Origin: Comamonas thiooxydans
Lineage (GTDB): Bacteria > Pseudomonadota > Gammaproteobacteria > Burkholderiales > Burkholderiaceae_C
Assembly (NCBI RefSeq): GCF_000964545.1
Contig: NZ_BBVD01000019.1
Coordinates: 1 to 64,000 of the forward strand
Direction: 5' to 3'
Length of the DNA: 64,000 nt
The notes under the pieces are model-generated. The model was not told the DNA's origin. It saw only the letters and a program-made list of their open reading frames with translations, and did no database searches. Below, piece by piece: positions 27,802 through 35,527 of this stretch. The translations under genes and the position numbers were made by a program. Positions within the stretch are counted from its first letter, which is position 1, and every line of letters starts with the position of its first letter.

Positions 27802-28320
27802 TCAGCCTGCGGGCGTCTGCGCCTCGGGGTCGAGCTGCTCGTGATGCTCGATGACCTTGCGCATCAGCTGTGTGAAGAGCTCGCGTTCGGCCTCGCTCAG
27901 CGGGTCCAGCATCTGCTGCTGGGCTTGCAGCACGGAGGGGCCGGCGTCGGCAAGCAGGGCTTCGCCCTCGGGCGTCAGGGATAGCAGACGCACGCGGCGA
28001 TCCTTGGCCGTGTGCTGGCGCAACAACAGACCACGTGCTTCCAGCCGGTCGATCACGCCGCCGATGGTGGATTTGTCAAAGCCCACTTCCATGCTCAGCG
28101 TGCGCTGGTCTATGCCCGGCAGATGCACCAGTTTTTGTAGCACGGCAAATTGCAGCGGCGTCACGCCCCAGGCTTCGGTGGCCTGGCTGAACACGGCCAC
28201 GGCCACCTGTTGCAGGCGGCGTATGCCGTGGCCGGGAAAGGTTTCCACCTCCAGGCGTGGAAAGACAGGGTGGCTGCTGGCGCTGTCTGAGGCAACGTTT
28301 GGCAGTGCAGAGTTAATCAT
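27802..28320 (-). CDS. mobR: MarR-family repressor of the 3-hydroxybenzoate hydroxylase gene
   Basis: 172 residues from ATG 28320, with AGGGA upstream. MarR winged helix: VTPLQFAVLQKLVHLPGIDQRTLS, GFDKSTIGGVIDRLEARGLL, and the wing DRRVRLLSLTPEGEAL. It is divergent from mobA across a region with two adjacent 10-bp palindromes. In Comamonas testosteroni, MobR represses mobA and releases on 3-hydroxybenzoate; the arrangement here is the same. Longer upstream frames exist but are not supported by family similarity. Confidence 0.9.
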   Translation of the reverse strand: MINSALPNVASDSASSHPVFPRLEVETFPGHGIRRLQQVAVAVFSQATEAWGVTPLQFAVLQKLVHLPGIDQRTLSMEVGFDKSTIGGVIDRLEARGLLLRQHTAKDRRVRLLSLTPEGEALLADAGPSVLQAQQQMLDPLSEAERELFTQLMRKVIEHHEQLDPEAQTPAG

Positions 28321-28365
28321 GGTTTTCCCTAGGTGGGGTTGGCATTTCAAGTTTCGAATAATACG

Positions 28366-28388
28366 ATGCATGCATTTGGTATGCATAC
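28366..28388. promoter_or_regulatory. probable MobR operator: two tandem palindromes
   Basis: ATGCATGCAT (28366-28375) and GTATGCATAC (28379-28388), each a perfect 10-bp palindrome, three bases apart and between the divergent mobR and mobA starts. Suitable for two MarR dimers. Confidence 0.6.
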
Positions 28389-28456
28389 ATACTATTTGTG
28401 TGCGGACTGATTGGGCAGACACTGGCGTCTGCGCACTTGAAGAACTTGAGGCCTCC

Positions 28457-30376
28457 ATGCAGTTTCATTTGAACGGTTTTCGTCCTGGCAACCCCTTGAT
28501 CGCTCCAGCTTCGCCGCTGGCCCCTGCCCATACCGAGACCGTGCCCTCGCAGGTCGATGTGCTGATCGTGGGCTGCGGGCCTGCCGGCTTGACGCTGGCC
28601 GCGCAGCTGGCGGCCTTCCCCGATATCCGCACCTGCATCGTGGAACAAAAGGAAGGCCCGATGGAGCTGGGCCAGGCCGACGGCATTGCCTGCCGCACCA
28701 TGGAAATGTTCGAGGCCTTCGAGTTTGCCGACTCCATCCTCAAGGAGGCCTGCTGGATCAACGACGTCACCTTCTGGAAGCCCGATCCTGCCCAGCCCGG
28801 CCGGATCGCCCGCCATGGCCGCGTGCAGGATACGGAAGACGGTCTGTCCGAGTTTCCTCACGTCATCCTGAACCAGGCGCGCGTGCACGACCACTATCTG
28901 GAGCGCATGCGCAACTCGCCCAGCCGCCTGGAGCCGCACTACGCACGCCGCGTGCTGGATGTGAAGGTCGACCACGGTGCAGCGGACTATCCGGTCACCG
29001 TGACGCTGGAGCGCTGCGACGCGGCCCATGCCGGTCAGATCGAAACCGTGCAGGCCCGCTATGTGGTGGGCTGCGACGGCGCGCGCAGCAATGTGCGCCG
29101 GGCCATCGGCCGCCAACTGGTCGGCGACTCGGCCAACCAGGCCTGGGGCGTGATGGATGTGCTGGCCGTGACGGACTTCCCCGATGTGCGTTACAAGGTG
29201 GCCATTCAGTCCGAGCAGGGCAATGTGCTCATCATCCCGCGCGAAGGCGGTCATCTGGTGCGCTTTTATGTGGAGATGGACAAGCTCGATGCCGACGAGC
29301 GCGTTGCCAGCCGCAACATCACGGTGGAGCAACTGATAGCAACTGCCCAGCGCGTGCTCCATCCCTACAAGCTTGACGTCAAGAATGTGCCCTGGTGGTC
29401 GGTGTACGAGATCGGCCAGCGCATCTGCGCCAAATATGACGATGTGACCGATGCCGTGGCCACACCGGACTCGCCCCTGCCGCACGTCTTCATCGCCGGC
29501 GATGCCTGCCACACCCACAGCCCCAAGGCCGGCCAGGGCATGAATTTCTCCATGCAGGACAGCTTCAACCTGGGCTGGAAGCTGGCCGCCGTGCTGCGCA
29601 AGCAATGTGCGCCCGAGCTGCTGCACACCTATTCGTCCGAGCGCCAGGTCGTGGCCCAGCAACTGATCGACTTCGACCGCGAATGGGCCAAGATGTTCAG
29701 CGACCCGGCCAAGGAAGGCGGTCAGGGCGGTGTGGACCCCAAGGAATTCCAGAAGTATTTCGAGCAGCACGGCCGCTTCACGGCCGGCGTGGGCACGCAC
29801 TATGCGCCCTCGCTGCTGACCGGGCAGGCCACGCATCAGGCACTGGCCAGCGGCTTCACCGTGGGCATGCGCTTCCATTCCGCGCCGGTGGTGCGCGTCT
29901 CCGATGCCAAGCCCGTGCAGCTGGGTCACTGCGGCAAGGCCGATGGCCGCTGGCGCCTGTATGCGTTTGCAGGGCAGAACGACCTGGCGCAGCCCGAATC
30001 CGGCCTGCTGGCGCTGTGCCGCTTCCTGGAGAGCGATGCGGCATCGCCGCTGCGCCGCTTCACGCAGGCCGGCCAGGATATCGACAGCATCTTCGATCTG
30101 CGTGCCATCTTCCCGCAGGCCTATACCGAGGTGGCGCTGGAGACCTTGCCGGCCCTGTTGCTGCCGTCCAAGGGCCAGCTGGGAATGATCGACTATGAAA
30201 AAGTGTTCAGCCCCGATCTGAAGAATGCCGGTCAGGACATCTTCGAGCTGCGCGGCATCGACCGCGAGCAGGGCGCTCTGGTGGTGGTGCGTCCCGACCA
30301 GTATGTGGCCCAGGTTCTGCCTCTGGGCGACCACGCTGCACTGAGCGCCTATTTCGAGTCTTTCATGCGAGCCTGA
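28457..30376 (+). CDS. mobA: 3-hydroxybenzoate 4-hydroxylase
   Basis: 639 residues, the same length as MobA of C. testosteroni. A flavoprotein monooxygenase converting 3-hydroxybenzoate, NADPH and oxygen to protocatechuate. Visible are the FAD dinucleotide motif VLIVGCGPAGLTLA (near residue 36), VGCDGARSNVRR, the second FAD motif VFIAGDACHTHSPKAGQGMN, and a C-terminal thioredoxin-like domain (about 430-639) as in phenol 2-monooxygenases. GAGG lies five bases before the ATG at 28457; the frame is open far upstream but that is antisense to mobR. A terminator follows. Confidence 0.93.
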   Translation: MQFHLNGFRPGNPLIAPASPLAPAHTETVPSQVDVLIVGCGPAGLTLAAQLAAFPDIRTCIVEQKEGPMELGQADGIACRTMEMFEAFEFADSILKEACWINDVTFWKPDPAQPGRIARHGRVQDTEDGLSEFPHVILNQARVHDHYLERMRNSPSRLEPHYARRVLDVKVDHGAADYPVTVTLERCDAAHAGQIETVQARYVVGCDGARSNVRRAIGRQLVGDSANQAWGVMDVLAVTDFPDVRYKVAIQSEQGNVLIIPREGGHLVRFYVEMDKLDADERVASRNITVEQLIATAQRVLHPYKLDVKNVPWWSVYEIGQRICAKYDDVTDAVATPDSPLPHVFIAGDACHTHSPKAGQGMNFSMQDSFNLGWKLAAVLRKQCAPELLHTYSSERQVVAQQLIDFDREWAKMFSDPAKEGGQGGVDPKEFQKYFEQHGRFTAGVGTHYAPSLLTGQATHQALASGFTVGMRFHSAPVVRVSDAKPVQLGHCGKADGRWRLYAFAGQNDLAQPESGLLALCRFLESDAASPLRRFTQAGQDIDSIFDLRAIFPQAYTEVALETLPALLLPSKGQLGMIDYEKVFSPDLKNAGQDIFELRGIDREQGALVVVRPDQYVAQVLPLGDHAALSAYFESFMRA

Positions 30377-30429
30377 GAGCCCGTGACCTAAGGACTGCTG
30401 ATCAGCATCAACACCTGGAAGGTGTTTCA

Positions 30430-30454
30430 GGGAGGGCATGGCCCTCCCTTTTTT
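30430..30454 (+). terminator. Rho-independent terminator after mobA
   Basis: GGGAGGGC / GCCCTCCC stem with a very short loop, followed by six T. Confidence 0.9.
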
Positions 30455-30520
30455 GCGCCCGGGGCAGAGAGAGCGGGCGCTGCTTGCTACGATGTTTGCT
30501 TGTGCTCAAGAGGAGAAGAC

Positions 30521-30820
30521 ATGCTGTTGATCGTGGGTACCGTGCGTTTGCCATCCGAAAACCTGGCGCTTGCCCGGCCCGCCATGCGTGCCATGGTCGA
30601 TGCATCCCGCGCCGAGCCCGGCTGTCTCGAGTACGGCTATGCCGAGGATGTGCTGGTGCCGGGGCTGATCCATGTGAAGGAGCTGTGGGTGGATCAGGCA
30701 GCGCTGGATGCACATTTCGCCTCCGCGCATATCCAGGCCTGGCGTGCCGCCTGGCCGACTCTGGGAATCGGGCAGCGGGATCTGCGGCTCTACGAGGTCC
30801 AGGCGTCACGCGCCACCTGA
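30521..30820 (+). CDS. antibiotic biosynthesis monooxygenase (ABM) domain protein
   Basis: A 99-residue single ferredoxin-like ABM domain: LLIVGTVRLPSENLALARPAM, then EPGCLEYGYAED and HVKELWVDQAALDAHFAS, the usual beta-alpha-beta pattern. Members include quinol monooxygenases (YgiN) and haem-degrading enzymes; function here unknown. AGGAG is five bases before the ATG. The stop codon lies five bases before a hexamer tandem repeat. Confidence 0.85.
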   Translation: MLLIVGTVRLPSENLALARPAMRAMVDASRAEPGCLEYGYAEDVLVPGLIHVKELWVDQAALDAHFASAHIQAWRAAWPTLGIGQRDLRLYEVQASRAT

Positions 30821-30825
30821 GCTGC

Positions 30826-30906
30826 GGCAGAGGCAGAGGCAGAGGCAGAGGCAGAGGCAGAGGCAGAGGCAGAGGCAGAGGCAGAGGCAGAGGCAGAGGC
30901 AGAGGC
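30826..30906. repeat. GGCAGA hexanucleotide tandem repeat, 13.5 copies
   Basis: Eighty-one bases of uninterrupted GGCAGA units (13 full plus GGC). It lies in the gap between two converging genes (ABM protein and cupin), starting five bases after the ABM stop. Perfect identity implies recent expansion or active slippage. Copy number in a single assembly should be treated with caution. Confidence 0.95.
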
Positions 30907-30935
30907 TTGCATGAAGATGCTTGGCGTGAGAGCGC

Positions 30936-31292
30936 CTAGTTTGAAGCCTGCTGCAGCCTGATGATGTCCACCGATATTTCCACTGCCGTCACGGCGCAAC
31001 GGTTTTCAAGCCAGTGCGTGGTGTTCCTGTCTTCGGGCCAGCCCACGCCCGGGCCGTAGTCGGTGGCCACGCCATCTCTGTGGTCGGTGATGCAACCTTC
31101 GAGGATGTAGACCATGCCGGGTCGGTCCTTGTGGTCGTGAAGCGGGCCGAACACGCCGCCCGGCGCCATGGTCACCAGGCGCATGCGAAGCTGGCGCCCC
31201 GACATGCCTTCGATCTCGGGGCCCAGGTCGAGCGTGGCCAGCATTTGCACGGCCACCCCCCTGGTCTGGGGGACTTGCTGTTGCTTGGACAT
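30936..31292 (-). CDS. cupin-domain protein
   Basis: A 118-residue single-domain cupin. Motif 1 is seen as PLHDHKDRPGMVYILEG (two His and the Glu) and motif 2 region as VGWPEDRNTTHWLEN with a His. It probably binds a metal. AAGGAG lies six bases before the ATG. Substrate or role unknown. It converges with the ABM gene. Confidence 0.85.
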   Translation of the reverse strand: MSKQQQVPQTRGVAVQMLATLDLGPEIEGMSGRQLRMRLVTMAPGGVFGPLHDHKDRPGMVYILEGCITDHRDGVATDYGPGVGWPEDRNTTHWLENRCAVTAVEISVDIIRLQQASN

Positions 31293-31520
31293 TCTTTGCT
31301 CCTTCGCGCCTCGTCATGGCCGTTGAAGCGAACCTGTCTTCGCTCAGGCCGGTTGCCAAAAGTGTGATCTCTTGCTGGCGCACAGGAAAGCCAAACCCAT
31401 GTCATTGGCGTGGCGCCCGGCTGCACAAGCAGGCCCGGACAGGCTGTCCCGGACAGGCCGGGCAGAGCGGATCTTGTCCCCGGGGCTGTCTCTGCCGGGC
31501 GATTCCCCGACAATGCGCGA

Positions 31521-31796
31521 ATGACTTCCCAAGAACAACCGCGCAACCCGCTGCATGGGCTGACGCTTGAGCGCATCGTTACCGATCTGGTTGATTACTA
31601 CGGCTGGAGCGAGCTGGGGCGCCGGGTGCCCGTGCGCTGCTTCAATCTGGATCCCAGCATCTCTTCGAGCCTGAAATTTCTGCGCAAGACGCCCTGGGCG
31701 CGCGAACAGGTGGAGCAGCTGTATGTACAGACCCAGCGTGCCGATGAGCTCGAGCAGCAGCGGCGCGCGAGAAGATCGGAGCGCTCCGAGGACTGA
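31521..31796 (+). CDS. VF530-family (DUF2132) small protein
   Basis: 91 residues. The core NPLHGLTLERIVTDLVDYYG, WSELGRRVPVRCFN and SLKFLRKTPWAREQVEQLYV is the VF530/DUF2132 signature, a small helical fold proposed to bind DNA. An open frame starts at 31410, but family similarity begins at ATG 31521. No good ribosome site is visible. The C-terminus is a charged tail (QRRARRSERSED). Confidence 0.85.
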   Translation: MTSQEQPRNPLHGLTLERIVTDLVDYYGWSELGRRVPVRCFNLDPSISSSLKFLRKTPWAREQVEQLYVQTQRADELEQQRRARRSERSED

Positions 31797-31904
31797 TCCG
31801 GCGCCGGACCGCATCAAGAAGACACCGCCGTCAGGCGGCTTTTGCCCGTGTGGGGTGACAGCTATGGCTGGGTAGTCTCGGCCGCGCGAACCCGTTCCAA
31901 AGAA

Positions 31905-32765
31905 TCAGGCGCCCAGTTGCTGCGCATGGTGGCGCAGATGGTCGTCGACAAAGCTCTGGATGAAATAGTAGCCATGGTCGTAGCCCGCATGCCGGCGCAG
32001 CGTGAGCGGCTGACCGGCCTTGGCGCAGGCGGCTTCGAAGGCTTCGGGCAGCAATTGCTTTTCGATCAGGAATTTGTCGGCCAGGCCCTGGTCGATGAGG
32101 ATGCCTGCGGGATAGGGGGCAGAGGCTTGCGCGCCCATCAGCTCGCTGGCGTCATGCCTGGCCCATTCGGCCTTGTCTTCGCCCAGATAGCCGCTGAAAG
32201 CCTTGTGGCCCCAGGGGCAGTTGAGCGGGTTGGCAATCGGTGCAAAGGCCGAGACCGACGTGAACCGGCCGGGGTGGCGCAGCGCCAGGGTCAGCGCGCC
32301 GTGGCCGCCCATGCTGTGGCCGAAGATGCCCAGACGCTGCAGGTCCACGGGCAGCTTGCTGCCGACCAGGGGCAGCAGGTCATTGAGGATGTAGCTCTCC
32401 ATGCGCCAGTGCAGCGCCCAGGGCCGGGTGGTCGCGTCCAGGTAAAAACCGGCGCCCACGCCAAAGTCCCAACTGTCGGCCTCGCCCGCCAGACCCGCGC
32501 CGCGCGGGCTGGTATCGGGGCAGATCAGGGCGATATTGAGTTCGGAGGCCATGCGCTGGGCGCCGGCCTTGATCATGAAGGTTTCCTCGGTACAGGTCAG
32601 ACCCGCCAGATAGAGCAGGGCCGGCACCTTCTCGCCCATCACGGCCTTGGGTGGCAGATAGACCGAGAACTTCATGGCGAGGCCGATCTCGGAGCTATGG
32701 TGTTCGTAATAGCGCTGGGCGCCGCCAAAGCAGGCGTGGGCGTTCTTGAGTTCCATGGCAGTCAC
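31905..32765 (-). CDS. fghA: S-formylglutathione hydrolase
   Basis: A 286-residue esterase-D family alpha/beta hydrolase releasing formate from S-formylglutathione, step two of glutathione-dependent formaldehyde detoxification. The nucleophile motif is FGHSMGGHGALTLALRHP; also seen are YLAGLTCTEETFMIKAGAQR and the catalytic His region HAGYDHGYYFIQSF. AGGAG is well placed before the ATG. It follows adhC on the same strand but the two are separated by 243 bases of repeats. Confidence 0.95.
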   Translation of the reverse strand: MTAMELKNAHACFGGAQRYYEHHSSEIGLAMKFSVYLPPKAVMGEKVPALLYLAGLTCTEETFMIKAGAQRMASELNIALICPDTSPRGAGLAGEADSWDFGVGAGFYLDATTRPWALHWRMESYILNDLLPLVGSKLPVDLQRLGIFGHSMGGHGALTLALRHPGRFTSVSAFAPIANPLNCPWGHKAFSGYLGEDKAEWARHDASELMGAQASAPYPAGILIDQGLADKFLIEKQLLPEAFEAACAKAGQPLTLRRHAGYDHGYYFIQSFVDDHLRHHAQQLGA

Positions 32766-32768
32766 TCC

Positions 32769-32870
32769 TAAAAGAAAAGCTGCTTGCGCTCGTCAATAAA
32801 GCGTTTGCAGCTGTTTTATATATAAATATGAATCAAAGCATGCGCAAGCAGCTATGAAATTAAAAGCGCT
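32769..32870. repeat. dispersed intergenic repeat, copy 2, with 12-bp terminal inverted arms
   Basis: AGCTGCTTGCGC (32778-32789) and GCGCAAGCAGCT (32842-32853) are perfect complements around an AT-rich centre (TTTTATATATAAATATG). It resembles the elements at 25611 and 46493. It has no coding capacity. Confidence 0.6.
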
Positions 32871-32905
32871 GGGTGGTTCTTCAAAACTAGCGCGGGCCAT
32901 CGATG

Positions 32906-33008
32906 AGACACCGAGGAAGCGCCGCTGCGCACCGAGGGTGTCGTCCCCCTTCCGCGAAGCGAGAAAGGGGGAAGGCGCGGGGCCGCCCAGGCGAAGCGCC
33001 TCAGGGGG
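32906..33008. repeat. GC-rich repeat of REP type between adhC and fghA
   Basis: GC-rich block with an internal stem CCCCCTT (32945-32951)/AAGGGGG (32965-32971) and flanking GCGAAGCGCC and CACCGAGGGTGTCG stretches. I recognise this as a repeat frequently found between genes in Comamonadaceae. It ends exactly at the adhC stop codon and may act as its 3' stabiliser. Confidence 0.5.
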
Positions 33009-34130
33009 TTACGAAGCGTCAGCGTAGTTCACCACCGAGCGGATCGACTTGCCTTCGTGCATCAGCTCGAAGGCTTCGTTGATCTTGGCCAGGCCCATGG
33101 TGTGGGTGACGAAGGGTTCGAGCTGAATCTTGCCGGCCATGGCGTCTTCCACCATGCCGGGCAGCTCGCTGCGGCCCTTGACGCCGCCAAAGGCCGTACC
33201 CAGCCACTTGCGGCCGGTCACCAGCTGGAAGGGGCGGGTCTTGATCTCCTGACCGGCACCGGCCACGCCGATGATGACCGACTGGCCCCAGCCGCGGTGG
33301 GCGCATTCCAGCGCTGCGCGCATCACGTCCACATTGCCGATGCATTCAAAGCTGTGGTCCACGCCCCAGCCCGTCATCTCGACGATCACTTGCTGGATGG
33401 GCTTGTCGAAGTCCTTGGGGTTCACGCAGTCGGTGGCGCCAAAGGTTCTGGCCAGGTCGAACTTGCCGGGGTTGGTGTCGACGGCGATGATGCGGCCGGC
33501 CTTGGCCAGCTTGGCGCCCTGGATCACGGCAAGGCCGATGCCGCCCAGGCCGAACACGGCCACGGTGTCGCCTTCCTGCACCTTGGCAGTGTTCTTGACT
33601 GCGCCCAGACCGGTGGTCACGCCGCAGCCCAAGAGGCAGACCTGCTCGGGGTTGGCATCAGGGTTGACTTTGGCCAGCGAGACGGCAGCAACCACGGTGT
33701 ATTCGCTGAAGGTCGAGCAGCCCATGTAGTGATAGATGGGCTCGCCCTTGTAGCTGAAGCGCGTCGTGCCGTCGGGCATCACGCCTTTGCCCTGGGTGGC
33801 GCGCACGGCCACGCACAGATTGGTCTTGCCGCTCTTGCAGAACAGGCATTCGCCGCATTCGGCGGTGTACAGCGGAATCACATGATCGCCGGGCTGGACG
33901 CTGGTCACGCCTTCACCCACTTCCACCACGATGCCCGCGCCTTCGTGACCCAGCACGGCGGGGAAGATGCCTTCGGGGTCGTCACCGCTCAGGGTGAAGG
34001 CGTCGGTGTGACAGACGCCGGTATGGGTGATCTTGACCAGCACCTCGCCAGCCTTGGGCGGCGCGACGTCGATCTCGACGATTTGCAGGGGTTCTCCGGC
34101 TTTGAAGGCTACGGCGGCGCGGGATTTCAT
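33009..34130 (-). CDS. adhC: S-(hydroxymethyl)glutathione dehydrogenase / class III alcohol dehydrogenase
   Basis: A 373-residue zinc enzyme oxidising S-hydroxymethylglutathione (from formaldehyde and glutathione) with NAD. Catalytic-zinc residues appear in GVCHTDAFTLSGDDPEG and GHEGAG, the four structural cysteines in CGECLFCKSGKTNLC, and the cofactor motif VAVFGLGGIGLAVIQG. The frame is open to 34202, but the family N-terminus starts at ATG 34130 (MKSRAAVAFKAGEPL). Works with FghA downstream. Confidence 0.96.
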   Translation of the reverse strand: MKSRAAVAFKAGEPLQIVEIDVAPPKAGEVLVKITHTGVCHTDAFTLSGDDPEGIFPAVLGHEGAGIVVEVGEGVTSVQPGDHVIPLYTAECGECLFCKSGKTNLCVAVRATQGKGVMPDGTTRFSYKGEPIYHYMGCSTFSEYTVVAAVSLAKVNPDANPEQVCLLGCGVTTGLGAVKNTAKVQEGDTVAVFGLGGIGLAVIQGAKLAKAGRIIAVDTNPGKFDLARTFGATDCVNPKDFDKPIQQVIVEMTGWGVDHSFECIGNVDVMRAALECAHRGWGQSVIIGVAGAGQEIKTRPFQLVTGRKWLGTAFGGVKGRSELPGMVEDAMAGKIQLEPFVTHTMGLAKINEAFELMHEGKSIRSVVNYADAS

Positions 34131-34559
34131 GGGCAGGTCTTTCTTGGAAGGCTGAGGATGCGGTGGCTGCCCGGGGCAGGGCCAAGGCCTGACTGGGCGC
34201 ACCGGTTGTGAAGTGTGAATGTAGGCGATCCCGTCGCCCTATGGAAATTCGTGGCCGCAGATGGCGGCTCTTTGGCCGAATGTCACACGGTTCGCGGGAT
34301 CGTCTTCCGTCGGCTGGCGATGCCATGAATCCTGATCGGCCGCTTTGCACTCCGGCTGAGGCCGCCATCATAGGGACGGCATGGCCAGCATCCATCCTGC
34401 CGCTGCAGGGCTCTTGAACATCATCAGCAACTTGACCGCGTTCTTGCTGGCGGTTCGGGCTGCATGCGTCGCAGCATTGATCGGGGAGGATCTGGTCGTT
34501 ACATCCGAGTCGGATCATCGCGGGCAGCACAGAGTATTGGCGCGCCTAGCGTCTCCAGC
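34131..34559. other. intergenic stretch upstream of adhC
   Basis: 429 bases without a supported gene. It should hold the adhC promoter on the minus strand. A distant inverted pair CGATCCCG (34226-34233)/CGGGATCG (34295-34302) is present. Short reading frames here show no codon or family support. Confidence 0.5.
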
Positions 34560-35378
34560 TCAATCCTCATTCGGTATCAGCGTCCCCCACACCGGCAGGT
34601 GTGCGCCTGGTGGTGCCGGGCCGTCATAGGCCGGCTGCACCTCAATGGCGGGCTTGCCCTCCTGGCAATCGATGAAGCCCCATTGACTGGGACGGTAGCG
34701 CGCCTCGGGGCCGTCGGGGGCGCCGACCAGAAACTCGGCCTGAATGTCATAGTCGATCAAGGGCACATGCAGGCTGGCGATATCGCCCTTGCGGCATTCC
34801 AGATAGGAGCGCTTCGGGTCGACCACCCAGGCGCCATAACCCGGGTTGACGTCGGGATCGAAGTGGAACACCGGACCGAGGCGCTGGTCGCGGGCAAGCT
34901 CCAATGCGCCGTTGTCGATGGCGCTGACCCAGGCACCTGCGATTTGCACCGGTTGCGTAAAGCGCGCCGCACTCAGTCCTCGCAGGCCAAGCGGTCGCTG
35001 GCGCTCGCCGTTGTCAAAGGCGTCGTAGCGGTTGATCAAGGTGCCTTTGGGGAATAGCTGCTCGCCATAGCGGAAGTCCTCGGGCAGCACAAAGCGCTGT
35101 CGGCTTTCGCGATAGTGGGCCCGCAGCGTCACGGCCTCTTCAATCTGTACCAGCTTGCGCGCCAGCACCAGTCCCCAGAGATCGCCGGCCAGGGCCAATA
35201 TGGCCACCACCACGACGGGCCAGTGCCAGAACGGCGGGCGCTCGGAGGCGGGCGTGTGCCTATGGCGCAGCCACCAGAACAGCCCGCGCAGCAGCAGCCA
35301 CAGGCTCAGGCCGGCTGCCACCAGGGGGGCGAGCAGCAGCAACAGCATGGGCAGGGTAAAAAGAGGTCCGGGAATCAT
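34560..35378 (-). CDS. hypothetical membrane-anchored protein
   Basis: 272 residues. Two hydrophobic segments near the N-terminus (residues 5-32, rich in Leu/Ala, and about 52-72) flank a basic loop (RHRHTPASERPP). They are followed by a soluble region of about 190 residues with YGEQLFPKGTLINRYDAFD, AARFTQPVQIAGAWVSAIDNG and a Pro-rich end. I do not recognise a family. It probably sits in the inner membrane with the large domain in the periplasm. No neighbour suggests a role. Confidence 0.7.
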   Translation of the reverse strand: MIPGPLFTLPMLLLLLAPLVAAGLSLWLLLRGLFWWLRHRHTPASERPPFWHWPVVVVAILALAGDLWGLVLARKLVQIEEAVTLRAHYRESRQRFVLPEDFRYGEQLFPKGTLINRYDAFDNGERQRPLGLRGLSAARFTQPVQIAGAWVSAIDNGALELARDQRLGPVFHFDPDVNPGYGAWVVDPKRSYLECRKGDIASLHVPLIDYDIQAEFLVGAPDGPEARYRPSQWGFIDCQEGKPAIEVQPAYDGPAPPGAHLPVWGTLIPNED

Positions 35379-35527
35379 GGGTGGAAAAAGGGGCAGAAGC
35401 CCCGGACTTTAGCAGTGGATGCGACTGCCTGCACTAGTTGCCGAGAGGGCTTGCGTATAGTCGAGGCTCGTGCGCTGCAAGTGCCTGCAGCGCTGGTTGT
35501 ATATGCTTGAACTGCTCTGATTTTTGT

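Noticed and set aside
30826..30906. Hexamer array considered as a CRISPR array
   Set aside because: Units are six bases without spacers; it is a simple tandem repeat.
30484..30939. Reading frame translating the hexamer repeat as an Arg-Gly-Arg-Gly run
   Set aside because: The frame overlaps the ABM gene out of register and has no ribosome site; the repeat is most likely intergenic.
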